From assembly GCA_002282715.1 (NCBI GenBank), contig NCKC01000015.1, positions 21,181 to 73,275 of the forward strand: a DNA stretch of 52,095 nucleotides. The letters run 5' to 3'. This DNA comes from Halothiobacillus sp. 15-55-196 (GTDB lineage Bacteria > Pseudomonadota > Gammaproteobacteria > Halothiobacillales > Halothiobacillaceae). Positions 37,205 through 44,899 of this stretch are shown one piece after another. Each line of letters opens with the position of its first letter. Positions within the stretch are counted from its first letter, which is position 1. Under the pieces are notes generated by a model. It saw only the letters and a program-made list of their open reading frames with translations. It was not told the DNA's origin and did not search any database. The position numbers were made by a program, and so were the translations under genes.

Positions 37205-39079
37205 ATGATTCAACTTCAATCCGTCAGTCTGCGGCGCGGCACCCAGCTATTACTTGAAAACGCCAACCTGACGCTACAGCCCGGTTATCGCTTGGGTTTG
37301 GTCGGCCGCAATGGCACGGGTAAGTCGAGCCTGCTGGCGCTGTTGGAAGGCAAGCTCTCGCCCGATGCGGGGAATGTGGATCGGGCCGGTGGTCAGCGGT
37401 TGGCCACTGTGGCGCAGGAAATGGACGATCTGGATGTAAGTGCCGTCGACAGCGTGCTGGCGGGGGACGTCGAATACGATCGCATTTCGAAAGCGATTGC
37501 CGCAGCCGAACAGGCCGAGGACGGTATGGCGCTCGCAACCTTGTACCATGATCTGGAGGCGATCGATGGCTTTACGGCCCGATCCCGCGCGGCGCGGCTG
37601 TTGGATGGTCTGGGCTTTGCGCCCGAGGCCATCGACCGCCCCGTGCGTTCGTTTTCCGGTGGCTGGCGGATGCGCATCAACCTTGCCCGAGCCTTGCTGG
37701 CGCCCAGCGATATCCTGCTGCTCGATGAACCCACCAACCACCTGGATCTGGATGCCGTGTTCTGGCTGGAGCAATGGCTGATCAACTATCCGGGGAGTCT
37801 GGTGGTGGTTTCGCATGACCGGGATTTTCTGGATCAGGTCTGTACCCATATTGCCCATCTGGAAAACAAATCGCTAACGGTTTACACCAGTAATTACAGT
37901 GGTTTTGAGCAGATGCGCGCGGAACGCCAAGCGCAAAATGCCGCGCTTTCGGCGAAAATCGAGCGCGAACGCGCCCATTTGACGGCATTTGTCGACCGTT
38001 TCCGTGCGCAGGCTACCAAGGCCAAACAGGCGCAGAGTCGCATCAAGGCATTGGCCCGCTTGCCTGTGCTGGCCGCCACCCATGCCGACAGCAGTTTTAC
38101 CTTCAGTTTTCGCCCCGCGCCAAATGCGCCCGACCCGCTGTTGACAATGGAGCATCTCGAACTCGGATACAACGGCAAGGCATTGCTCAAAAACATCGAT
38201 CTGACCGTGCGCGCGGGTGATCGCATCGGCCTTTTGGGTGCGAACGGTGCGGGTAAAACCACCTTGATGCGCGTGCTGGGTGGCGCGGAAAAACCGATGG
38301 CGGGCGAACTGTTCATCTCGGCGGGCGTGCGCGTGGGGTATTACGCCCAGCATCAACTGGAACAACTGGATCCGCGCGATACGCCTATGACGGCGCTCGA
38401 GCGCATCGCCGGTCGTGCGTCCACGCAAGAAGTGCGCAATTTTCTAGGCGGGTTCGGCTTTATCGGCGACCGTGCGTTTGAAAACATCGAGCCGTTTTCA
38501 GGCGGCGAAAAGGCGCGTCTGGCTCTGGCCCTGCTGGTCTGGCAGGCACCGAATCTGCTTTTGCTCGATGAACCGACCAACCACCTCGATCTGGAAATGC
38601 GCGAGGCATTGGCGGCGGCGCTGCAAACATTTGAAGGCGCGCTGGTGGTGGTATCGCATGACCGCAGCCTCATCGAGATGGTCTGCGACAATTTCTGGCG
38701 CGTGCATGACGGGAAGGTCGGCGTGTTTGATGGCGACCTCGACGATTACCGCCGTATGTTGACCGAAGAACGTCGCGCGGCGAACGCCCCTGCAAAACCG
38801 GTGGAGCCGACGAAACCCAGGAGCGAATCGACCTGGCACCCCGCTGTCGAAAAACCGGCGGGCAAAGCGGGCAAACGCACCGCCAAGCGCATCGGCGAAA
38901 TCGAACATCGTCTGAATGCATTGGTGCTCGCATTGCAAGCGCTTGATACGCAACTGGCTGATCCCGCTTTGTATACGAGCACGGATGCGACCCGTGCAAA
39001 CGAGCTGACAAGCCAGCGCCAGGCCCTGGCAGAAGAGCACGAAGCATTGGAGCTGGAGTGGTTGTCGATCAATGATTGA
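37205..39079 (+). CDS. yheS: ABC-F ATPase, YheS type
   Basis: An ABC-F protein with two ATPase cassettes and no membrane part, probably acting on the ribosome. Cassette 1 has GRNGTGKSSL, FSGGWRMRINLARALL and LLLDEPTNHLDLDAV; cassette 2 has GANGAGKTTL, FSGGEKARLALALL and LLLDEPTNHLDLEMR. The interdomain linker FRAQATKAKQAQSRIKALARL is typical. The start QLQSVSLRRGTQLLLENA and the VIEYDRISKA-like second segment match the E. coli YheS subgroup rather than EttA or Uup. A C-terminal coiled-coil tail (residues 560-624) is present. At 624 residues it is complete. Confidence 0.88.
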   Translation: MIQLQSVSLRRGTQLLLENANLTLQPGYRLGLVGRNGTGKSSLLALLEGKLSPDAGNVDRAGGQRLATVAQEMDDLDVSAVDSVLAGDVEYDRISKAIAAAEQAEDGMALATLYHDLEAIDGFTARSRAARLLDGLGFAPEAIDRPVRSFSGGWRMRINLARALLAPSDILLLDEPTNHLDLDAVFWLEQWLINYPGSLVVVSHDRDFLDQVCTHIAHLENKSLTVYTSNYSGFEQMRAERQAQNAALSAKIERERAHLTAFVDRFRAQATKAKQAQSRIKALARLPVLAATHADSSFTFSFRPAPNAPDPLLTMEHLELGYNGKALLKNIDLTVRAGDRIGLLGANGAGKTTLMRVLGGAEKPMAGELFISAGVRVGYYAQHQLEQLDPRDTPMTALERIAGRASTQEVRNFLGGFGFIGDRAFENIEPFSGGEKARLALALLVWQAPNLLLLDEPTNHLDLEMREALAAALQTFEGALVVVSHDRSLIEMVCDNFWRVHDGKVGVFDGDLDDYRRMLTEERRAANAPAKPVEPTKPRSESTWHPAVEKPAGKAGKRTAKRIGEIEHRLNALVLALQALDTQLADPALYTSTDATRANELTSQRQALAEEHEALELEWLSIND

Positions 39080-39168
39080 TGGGCATTTGCATTAATTTGT
39101 CACGATATGCGGGCAGTGATGATGCTACGATCAGGGCACAGTCGCCCCAGATGAGATCCGAATGCGTT

Positions 39169-39675
39169 ATGGATATATTACTGATTCGCCACGCGCCCGC
39201 TGAAGATCGGGAGCAATTTGCCCAAACCGGCAAAGCTGATGAACTGCGCCCTTTGACACCGCGCGGCATCGAGCGGATGCAGCTGGCAGCGCGTGGCTTG
39301 ATGACATTGGCGTTGCCGATCGAGCGCTTGATCACCAGCCCGTTGGTTCGGGCGCAGCAAACGGCGCAAATCCTGGCGCCAGCCCTAGAAATTCGTCAAT
39401 TTGATACCGAGGCCATGCTGTCGGCCGAGGTGTCAACCGAAAACCTGATCGATTGGCTGCGCAAACAACCCCGTGTCGATGGCCTCGCGTTGATTGGCCA
39501 TGAACCCAATTTGAGCCATCTTGCCGAAACACTGCTCTGCGGCGTGGCCACCGGCACCATGCCCTTGAAAAAAGGCGGCGCGGTTCTATTGCGGTTCGCT
39601 GATGCTGTTGGCGCAGGTCAGGGGCAGTTGATCTGGGCCCTGACGCCGGGGATTTTGCGGGCTCTGGCGGATTAA
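39169..39675 (+). CDS. sixA: Phosphohistidine phosphatase SixA-like
   Basis: A 168-residue histidine-phosphatase superfamily protein. The catalytic LLIRHAPAED holds the nucleophile His8, and ITSPLVRAQQTAQIL and LIGHEPNLSHLAETLLCG carry the other conserved positions of the SixA group, which removes phosphate from histidine of sensor or phosphotransfer proteins. ATG at 39169 gives the canonical family N-terminus; a reading from 39076 would overlap the ABC-F gene and add unconserved sequence. The target is unknown here. Confidence 0.85.
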   Translation: MDILLIRHAPAEDREQFAQTGKADELRPLTPRGIERMQLAARGLMTLALPIERLITSPLVRAQQTAQILAPALEIRQFDTEAMLSAEVSTENLIDWLRKQPRVDGLALIGHEPNLSHLAETLLCGVATGTMPLKKGGAVLLRFADAVGAGQGQLIWALTPGILRALAD

Positions 39676-39771
39676 GCGGCCTCTGCCTTATTGACCGGTA
39701 CCAATGAGCGGGAGCGTAGGCATGCCTTTTCGCGTTTGCATGGAATTGACGGCACGGATTTGGATTTTTGT

Positions 39772-40335
39772 ATGACCGACCGTAACCAAAAGTGGCTTAT
39801 TTCTCTTCTTGTCGCCGTGATTGCTGTTGCAATCATCCTGTTACACGGCGGCAGTGAGCTGCGTTACGATCGTGCAGATATTCTACATGGCCAATTCTGG
39901 CGGGTGTTTACCGGAAATTTCGTCCACGCCAACTGGCGCCATCTTGCCTCGGACATGGCTGGTCTTTTGATTTGGACGGCGTTGGCCGGTTATCTTGAAA
40001 CACGCCGCAGCTACCTTGTTCTTTTGGCAGGCACCGGTTTGGGTGTCGGATTGGGGTTGTTGCTGCTTGATCCGCACGTCGGCTGGTATGTCGGGCTCTC
40101 CGGTATTTTGCATGGGCTGTTCGTGGCTAGCGCCATTCGGCTGTTGTCACGCAAGGAGTGGTTGGGCGGATTTGCGCTACTGGCGGCGTTGACACTCAAG
40201 ATTCTTTGGGAGCAGCGTTATGGTGATCTCGGAACGGCGAAGCTGCTCGGCGTGCCCGTTCTGGTGGACGCGCATCTGTATGGTGCGGTGACGGGGGCGG
40301 TTATCGTGCTGGCCCTGTTGTTCTTCCGGCGTTGA
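39772..40335 (+). CDS. Rhombosortase (rhomboid-family intramembrane protease)
   Basis: A 187-residue rhomboid-like membrane protease of the rhombosortase (RrtA) type. Visible are RVFTGNFVHANWRHLASDMAGL, the catalytic serine in GLSGILHG (Ser110) and the catalytic histidine in VDAHLYGAVTG (His168). The small size, about six helices and RrtA-like motifs set it apart from general rhomboids. Known rhombosortases cut proteins with a C-terminal GlyGly-CTERM tag, which are usually type II secretion cargo; a gsp operon is in this window, but no tagged protein is. ATG at 39772 is chosen; the 27-residue upstream extension is unconserved. Confidence 0.82.
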   Translation: MTDRNQKWLISLLVAVIAVAIILLHGGSELRYDRADILHGQFWRVFTGNFVHANWRHLASDMAGLLIWTALAGYLETRRSYLVLLAGTGLGVGLGLLLLDPHVGWYVGLSGILHGLFVASAIRLLSRKEWLGGFALLAALTLKILWEQRYGDLGTAKLLGVPVLVDAHLYGAVTGAVIVLALLFFRR

Positions 40336-40394
40336 TTGGTTAGGGTGATGTAGAGTTTTATTTGCCTTTTTGATTGATCGAAGGAGTGCGCAAA

Positions 40395-41492
40395 ATGTCT
40401 CAGAATGATTTGACGGTATTACACAGCAGTCAGGGGCAAAGTTTGTGGCTGGATAACCTGTCACGTGCCCTGCTCAATGAAGGTCAGTTGGCGGAACTGG
40501 TGCAAAATTTCGGCATTCGAGGGCTTACGTCCAACCCTTCCATTTTCAAAAAGGCGATTGTCGGCAGTCCATACTACACGGATGACATCGCGGCACTCAA
40601 ACAACAGTACGACGATGTGGAGTTAGTGTACGAACATCTTGTCGTGAAGGATATTCAGCAGGCCTGCGACCTGCTTCGGCCCATTTTCGATGAGAGCCAC
40701 GGCGAGGACGGCTGGGTCAGTTGGGAAGAGTCGCCACGGATTGCGCACAACGCCGCATCTACGGTGGCCTCGGCCGAGCGGCTGAAAAAAATGACCGACC
40801 GGCCGAATCTGTTGATCAAGGTGCCCGCCACCGACGAAGGGATCGAAGCCTTCGAGCAACTGATCGCCCGCGGCATCAGTGTCAATGTCACGCTCATGTT
40901 TTCGCTTGATCAGGTCAAGCGCGTCTTCGCGGCCTACCTGCGCGGCTTGAAGGCGTTGCGTGCCAGTGGCGGAGCCGTGAGTCGGGTGCGTGCGGTGGCC
41001 AGCCTGTTCATGAGTCGGGTGGATACGCTGGTGGATCAGCAGCTCACTGAAATCGGCACTGAAGCGGCGCTGCAGCTTCGCGGTAAGGCGGCACTGGCTT
41101 TGGGCGGCATGGCCTATCAGCATTTCCGTGAGGTGTTCGAAGGTGAGGAATTTGCCGAAATGGCCCGGTTGGGCGCGCGCGAGCAATATCTATTATGGGC
41201 GAGCACGGGTACCAAGAATCCGGATTACTCGGATGTACTGTACGTCGAGAACCTGATTGCGCCCAAGACCATAAATACCTTGCCCGAGGCCACATTAAAG
41301 GCGTTTGCCGATCACGGGCGTATCGCCTCCACACTCAAGCCGCGTCTGGCTGAAGATAAAAAAGTCTGGGCCGCATTGGCCGACATCGGTATCGATATGG
41401 ATGGTGCCGTCGGGCATCAGTTGCTGGACGAAGGGCTGGATCAATTCGCCAAGGCCTTCGAGGAACTGCTTGCCGCCATCGCGCAGAGTTGA
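40395..41492 (+). CDS. tal: Transaldolase
   Basis: Transaldolase of the pentose phosphate pathway, moving a dihydroxyacetone unit from sedoheptulose 7-phosphate to glyceraldehyde 3-phosphate. The signature GIRGLTSNPSIFKKAI is near residue 40, and the Schiff-base lysine lies in NLLIKVPATDEGIEA. VTLMFSLDQ and ASLFMSRVDTLVD are further conserved regions. At 365 residues it belongs to the longer Tal type found in cyanobacteria and autotrophs. ATG at 40395 is preceded by GGAG 9 bases upstream, better than the codon at 40374. In an autotroph it would feed the Calvin cycle network. Confidence 0.93.
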   Translation: MSQNDLTVLHSSQGQSLWLDNLSRALLNEGQLAELVQNFGIRGLTSNPSIFKKAIVGSPYYTDDIAALKQQYDDVELVYEHLVVKDIQQACDLLRPIFDESHGEDGWVSWEESPRIAHNAASTVASAERLKKMTDRPNLLIKVPATDEGIEAFEQLIARGISVNVTLMFSLDQVKRVFAAYLRGLKALRASGGAVSRVRAVASLFMSRVDTLVDQQLTEIGTEAALQLRGKAALALGGMAYQHFREVFEGEEFAEMARLGAREQYLLWASTGTKNPDYSDVLYVENLIAPKTINTLPEATLKAFADHGRIASTLKPRLAEDKKVWAALADIGIDMDGAVGHQLLDEGLDQFAKAFEELLAAIAQS

Positions 41493-41536
41493 TCAACCAA
41501 CTTTTCCCCCGCCGTATTGGAAGGGGTGTTTGCGCT

Positions 41537-42301
41537 TTAAATCGCAGAATAGCTCCAGCCCTCGCGAAGGCGCTGGGCAACTTGCTCCACGGCAGAGGAC
41601 GTTACGCGCACATTCGGCAGCAGTTTGGCTTTTTGCCCGCTTTCCTCAAGGTTTTTCAGGCTGGTGCCACACACTAGGAAGTGCAGGTTCGGGTATTTCT
41701 TCATCAAGGCTTCGATCTGTTTCGCATAGGGCGACGTATCTGCCCGCAGGAAGTTGAGCCCATCCGAATTGGCGAGCACCTCCATCTGGAAACCGGGCTG
41801 ATGCGCCGACGTCTTCATCACATGCTCGACCCTGTTCAGGGTTTCCCTGAATTTCTGGGGTGAATCGGAACCGAGCCGAAGTATGACGTTGCGCGCCACG
41901 GCGGTCGGCGCAGTCGCATACTCAACGTTCTGCGCCTGATTGCTGGCCTGAAGCATGGTTGCGGCATGAGCGGTATCGGTGGAGGATATTTTGCCCGCAA
42001 ACCAGCCAGCCAGCGCGCCGATGGTCAACAACGTCATTGCAGCCAGCGCGCCGGGCAGCAGAGCGTGAACTCGCCACCCGGTTTTGCGGCTCTTCGGCTC
42101 CGGCACGACCTCATAGGCTTCTTTGATCCAGTCCTGGATCTGATCGATATCGCAGATCAACTGAGTCAGCTCTGGGTTTTTCTTCACCTGTTCACGCACA
42201 CGCTGCCGATCTTCGTGGATCAGCTCGTCATCGATGAAGGCATTGACTTCCTCGATGGAAATGGACGTGTCTTGATGTTTGTTTTGTTGAGCGTGATTCA
42301 T
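41537..42301 (-). CDS. Transmembrane anti-sigma factor with C-terminal DsrE-like domain
   Basis: A 254-residue protein encoded right after an ECF sigma gene. Residues 16-65 (EEVNAFIDDELIHEDRQRVR, LTQLICDIDQIQDWI) resemble the sigma-binding domain of zinc-less anti-sigma factors; no HxxxCxxC motif is present. One membrane helix (about 80-103, LLPGALAAMTLLTIGALAGW) would place residues 104-254 in the periplasm. That part aligns with the two secreted DsrE-like proteins here: FQMEVLANSDGLNFL matches VDVEIVAFGPGLKLL, and HFLVCGTS (Cys211) matches RFSACGNA. The start ATG (42301) overlaps the sigma stop as ATGA, so the two are translationally coupled. I infer that the DsrE-like domain senses a sulfur species or a partner and controls release of the sigma factor. 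The combination is not one I recognise as described. Confidence 0.8.
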   Translation of the reverse strand: MNHAQQNKHQDTSISIEEVNAFIDDELIHEDRQRVREQVKKNPELTQLICDIDQIQDWIKEAYEVVPEPKSRKTGWRVHALLPGALAAMTLLTIGALAGWFAGKISSTDTAHAATMLQASNQAQNVEYATAPTAVARNVILRLGSDSPQKFRETLNRVEHVMKTSAHQPGFQMEVLANSDGLNFLRADTSPYAKQIEALMKKYPNLHFLVCGTSLKNLEESGQKAKLLPNVRVTSSAVEQVAQRLREGWSYSAI

Positions 42302-42888
42302 ACAACTCTCCTCAGGTGGCACTCGCTTTTGCTGCGCTCTTCAGTTGCGGCATTTTTCGTTTGGATCAGGAGCTTTCGTAAAGTCAGTCGACCACGTGAC
42401 AGGCGGCTCATGATCGTGCCGATCGGCAGATCAAGCGTGGTGGCGACCTCCTTGTAGGAAAATTCTTCCAGATCGACCAGTGTGACCACGATCCGCTGCA
42501 ATTCCGGCAGGCGCATCACGGCGTTGCGGACCCGTTCGATCATTTCGTCCCGGCAATGCACACACTCGGGTGATTGTTGCTCGTCGATGGAGAGCGTTTG
42601 CGCCACGTCGTCGATGTTCTCGTCACGGACATGACTGCGAATGTAGTCCATCCACTGGTTGGCCAGAATACGGATGACCCAGCGATCCATCAACTCTTCA
42701 TCCCTGAGCTGAGTCTGTTTTTGCAGCGCGCGAATCATGGTTTCCTGAACCAGATCTTCGGCCAGATAGGATTCCTTGCACCACGAAAAAGCCAGGCGAT
42801 AGAGCCGGGGCCGTAATTGCTCCAGGCGATGATTGAAGGTCAACCGACCGAATAAAAATGCACCAGATAAAAAGGATGATGGGCTCAA
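42298..42888 (-). CDS. ECF-type RNA polymerase sigma factor
   Basis: A 196-residue sigma-70 family protein of the ECF group. Region 2 is at about residues 25-90 (LYRLAFSWCKESYLAEDLVQETMIRALQK, RWVIRILANQWMDYIRS) and region 4 at 120-178 (MRLPELQRIVVTLVDLEEFSYKEVATTLDLPIGTIMSRLSRGRLTLRKLL). The likely start is TTG at 42888 with GGAG 9 bases upstream; no ATG fits. Its stop overlaps the start of the DsrE-type anti-sigma factor. A promoter-like motif upstream matches one for the divergent dsrE-like gene, so the factor probably drives its own gene and that one. Confidence 0.9.
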   Translation of the reverse strand: MSPSSFLSGAFLFGRLTFNHRLEQLRPRLYRLAFSWCKESYLAEDLVQETMIRALQKQTQLRDEELMDRWVIRILANQWMDYIRSHVRDENIDDVAQTLSIDEQQSPECVHCRDEMIERVRNAVMRLPELQRIVVTLVDLEEFSYKEVATTLDLPIGTIMSRLSRGRLTLRKLLIQTKNAATEERSKSECHLRRVV

Positions 42889-42927
42889 TGCGTTTTACTC
42901 CACATAAATCGAATTCTTTATATATCA

Positions 42928-42955
42928 AAGACGGCATCCAATTGAGTTTTATTCC
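42928..42955 (-). promoter_or_regulatory. Candidate ECF promoter of sigma/anti-sigma operon
   Basis: Read leftward: GGAATAAA (42955-42948), 14 bases, CGTCTT (42933-42928). The -10 element is about 40 bases before the sigma start codon. The -35/-10 pair has the form of ECF promoters, and the same pair with the same spacing lies divergently at 43001-43028. No other copy was seen in the window. Confidence 0.65.
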
Positions 42956-43000
42956 AGAAATAATCTCGAAAATTCAAATACGCGCATCAATTCGATCAAT

Positions 43001-43028
43001 GGAATAAACCAAAAAATACATGCGTCTC
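43001..43028 (+). promoter_or_regulatory. Candidate ECF promoter of dsrE-like gene and porin
   Basis: GGAATAAA (43001-43008), 14 bases, CGTCTC (43023-43028), identical in layout to the promoter candidate on the other strand 45 bases away. It lies 62 bases before the ATG of the secreted DsrE-like protein. Confidence 0.65.
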
Positions 43029-43090
43029 CTCAATAGCCCCGAGTAAATAACGGCGGTAGAAAAAATTATTTCACCAAAGAGGAAACCCCC

Positions 43091-43570
43091 ATGATTCGTG
43101 TTCGACAAAAAATCGTTATGACCGCGCTCTTACTCGGGTTGATTGGCACCGCGCCTTCAGTTATGGCAAATCCCGCTGCGGAACCGGTGTCACAGGCCGT
43201 GCAGGAAAAACCGTTTGCCGAGGCGCGCGTGGCCTTGCAAATCAGCGATGCGGCCGGGCCCAAGCAACAGTTGGTGCTCAATGTCGCCAGTAACCTGATC
43301 AAGTTTTATGGTGCGGACAAGGTGGATGTGGAGGTCGTCGCCTTCGGGCCGGGGCTGCGTTTGCTGTTCAAGGACAATGCCCTGAGCGACCAGATTCAAT
43401 CGCTGGCGACCGAAGGTGTGCGGTTTAGTGCCTGCGCCAACACGATTGCGGCTATGTCCAAAAAACTGGGGCATGAACCGGAATTGAATCCCGAAGCGCG
43501 CATTGTGCCTGCCGGTATCGTTCGTTTGGTGCAATTGAACAAGGCCGGGTTTTTTGTTTCACGTCCTTGA
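43091..43570 (+). CDS. Secreted DsrE-family protein
   Basis: A 159-residue protein with a Sec signal peptide (MTALLLGLIGTAPSVMA, cleavage near residue 26/27) and a DsrE-like domain at residues 45-155: ARVALQISDA, LNVASNLIKFYGADKVDVEVVAFGPGLRLL and GVRFSACANTI with one conserved Cys115, ending RIVPAGIVRLVQLNKAGFF. In known DsrE/TusD-type proteins such a Cys carries persulfide, so a periplasmic sulfur-carrier or sensor-ligand role is plausible but unproved. AGAGGA lies 8 bases before the ATG. It is divergent from the sigma operon and followed by a porin gene 70 bases on. Confidence 0.85.
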   Translation: MIRVRQKIVMTALLLGLIGTAPSVMANPAAEPVSQAVQEKPFAEARVALQISDAAGPKQQLVLNVASNLIKFYGADKVDVEVVAFGPGLRLLFKDNALSDQIQSLATEGVRFSACANTIAAMSKKLGHEPELNPEARIVPAGIVRLVQLNKAGFFVSRP

Positions 43571-43640
43571 GCATCAATCCAGACAAAATGAATCCAAGAT
43601 AGCCAACCCAAGATAATCAATGAATAAAAGGAATCAATTA

Positions 43641-44875
43641 ATGAATGATAATATAAGAATATTGCCTTTTGCTGTTTCAAAGAAAATCCTACTCGCCGGA
43701 GTATGCAGCGGCCTGCTCATTGCCGCGCCCAATGCCTTTTCCGCCAACTGGATTATGTTGCAGGGTTCAGCAGTTCGTACAAGGGAAAATACGTACCGCC
43801 AAAATTGATCGGCCCCAATCTGGATACCCAATCGTCATTCAACATCATGCGTGCGCGCATCGGGGTGCGTGGCGCGCCGTTTTTTCTGGATGACAAGGTC
43901 AACTACTTCATCCTGACCGAGTTCGGCGACAATTCGCTCACCGATGGCGGTCGCTATGGCAGTTACCGGCCCACGGTGACCGACGCGAGCGTGACGCTCA
44001 ATTACATCAAGGGCGCACGCGTCCGGCTGGGTCTGTTCAAGTATCCCGGCGCCGAGGAGGGACTTCAGGGTATTGGTAGTCTCAACTACATCAATTACAC
44101 CGACGTCACCAATCAATTGCTACTGGAGCGATTCCCGGATGCAGGCGACAAGAATATTCCGCCACAATCAGTCCCGGACGCGAATATGAACGCCTTTTCC
44201 AATCCGGCGACGGGTTTTCGCGATGTCGGTGTACAAGTCTTCGATGCCTTCGACGTGGGTAAGTGGGAACACACCTACGCGGTGATGCTGGGCAATGGCA
44301 GCGGCGTGCGGTTGTCCGATGGCAATGCCAGCAAGGATGTTTATCTCTACTGGTCATCGGCGTATCTGTTCGACAAGAAAAACAAGGGGCCGATGAGCCC
44401 GAGCGTCAAGATGTTTTCCTGGTATCAGAGCGGCAAACGAACCAATGCATACAACACGGCACAGGAGCAGGATCGCAAACGTTATGGCGCGGGTGTGACC
44501 TATTTCAAGAAACCGTATCGCGTGACGGCCGAGTACATGTGGGGCAAGGGGATGATCTACCAGGGCGCAAACAACCCGCAAACCCTGTTCAACGATTACA
44601 AGGCCAACGGGGGATATATCGAGGGCGGTTGGTTCATCCCCAATACGAAATGGGAACTGGATCTGCGCTACGACCGCTATCAGCGTAACGTCGATTTGCC
44701 CACCCAAACCCGGTTCAGCACCTGGACAGCGGGCGTGCAATATCATTTCACGCCGAAAACCCGTGTCACACTCGATTACGCGATGCGGCATTACAGCGCG
44801 GATGCGGTGGCTCAGAACAATCAGCTTCAGGATGTTGGCGGCCGTTTGGCGCTGCAGGTCACGGCCATCTTCTAA
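43641..44875 (+). pseudogene. Outer-membrane porin, frame broken after signal peptide
   Basis: A porin-type beta-barrel gene following the secreted DsrE-like gene. The signal peptide (LLAGVCSGLLIAAPNAFSA) and mature start NWIMLQG read from 43641 to about 43766, then the frame runs to a stop at 43808. The barrel reads in another frame from about 43770: SSSYKGKYVPPKLIGPNLDTQ, NIMRARIGVRG, YFILTEFGDN, GLFKYPGAEEG, to a C-terminal ALQVTAIF ending in Phe. About 20 residues expected between the mature N-terminus and SSYKGKY are missing, so there is an internal loss plus frame change. The barrel is otherwise full length with no stops. The family is common in sulfur-oxidising proteobacteria next to DsrE-like genes (recollection, not checked). 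Confidence 0.75.
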
Positions 44876-44899
44876 GAACGTACCGACCGAGCGTATTTT

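Noticed and set aside
43620..43808. Short protein of 62 codons as a separate small gene
   Set aside because: It is the signal peptide and mature start of the frame-shifted porin, continued in another frame.
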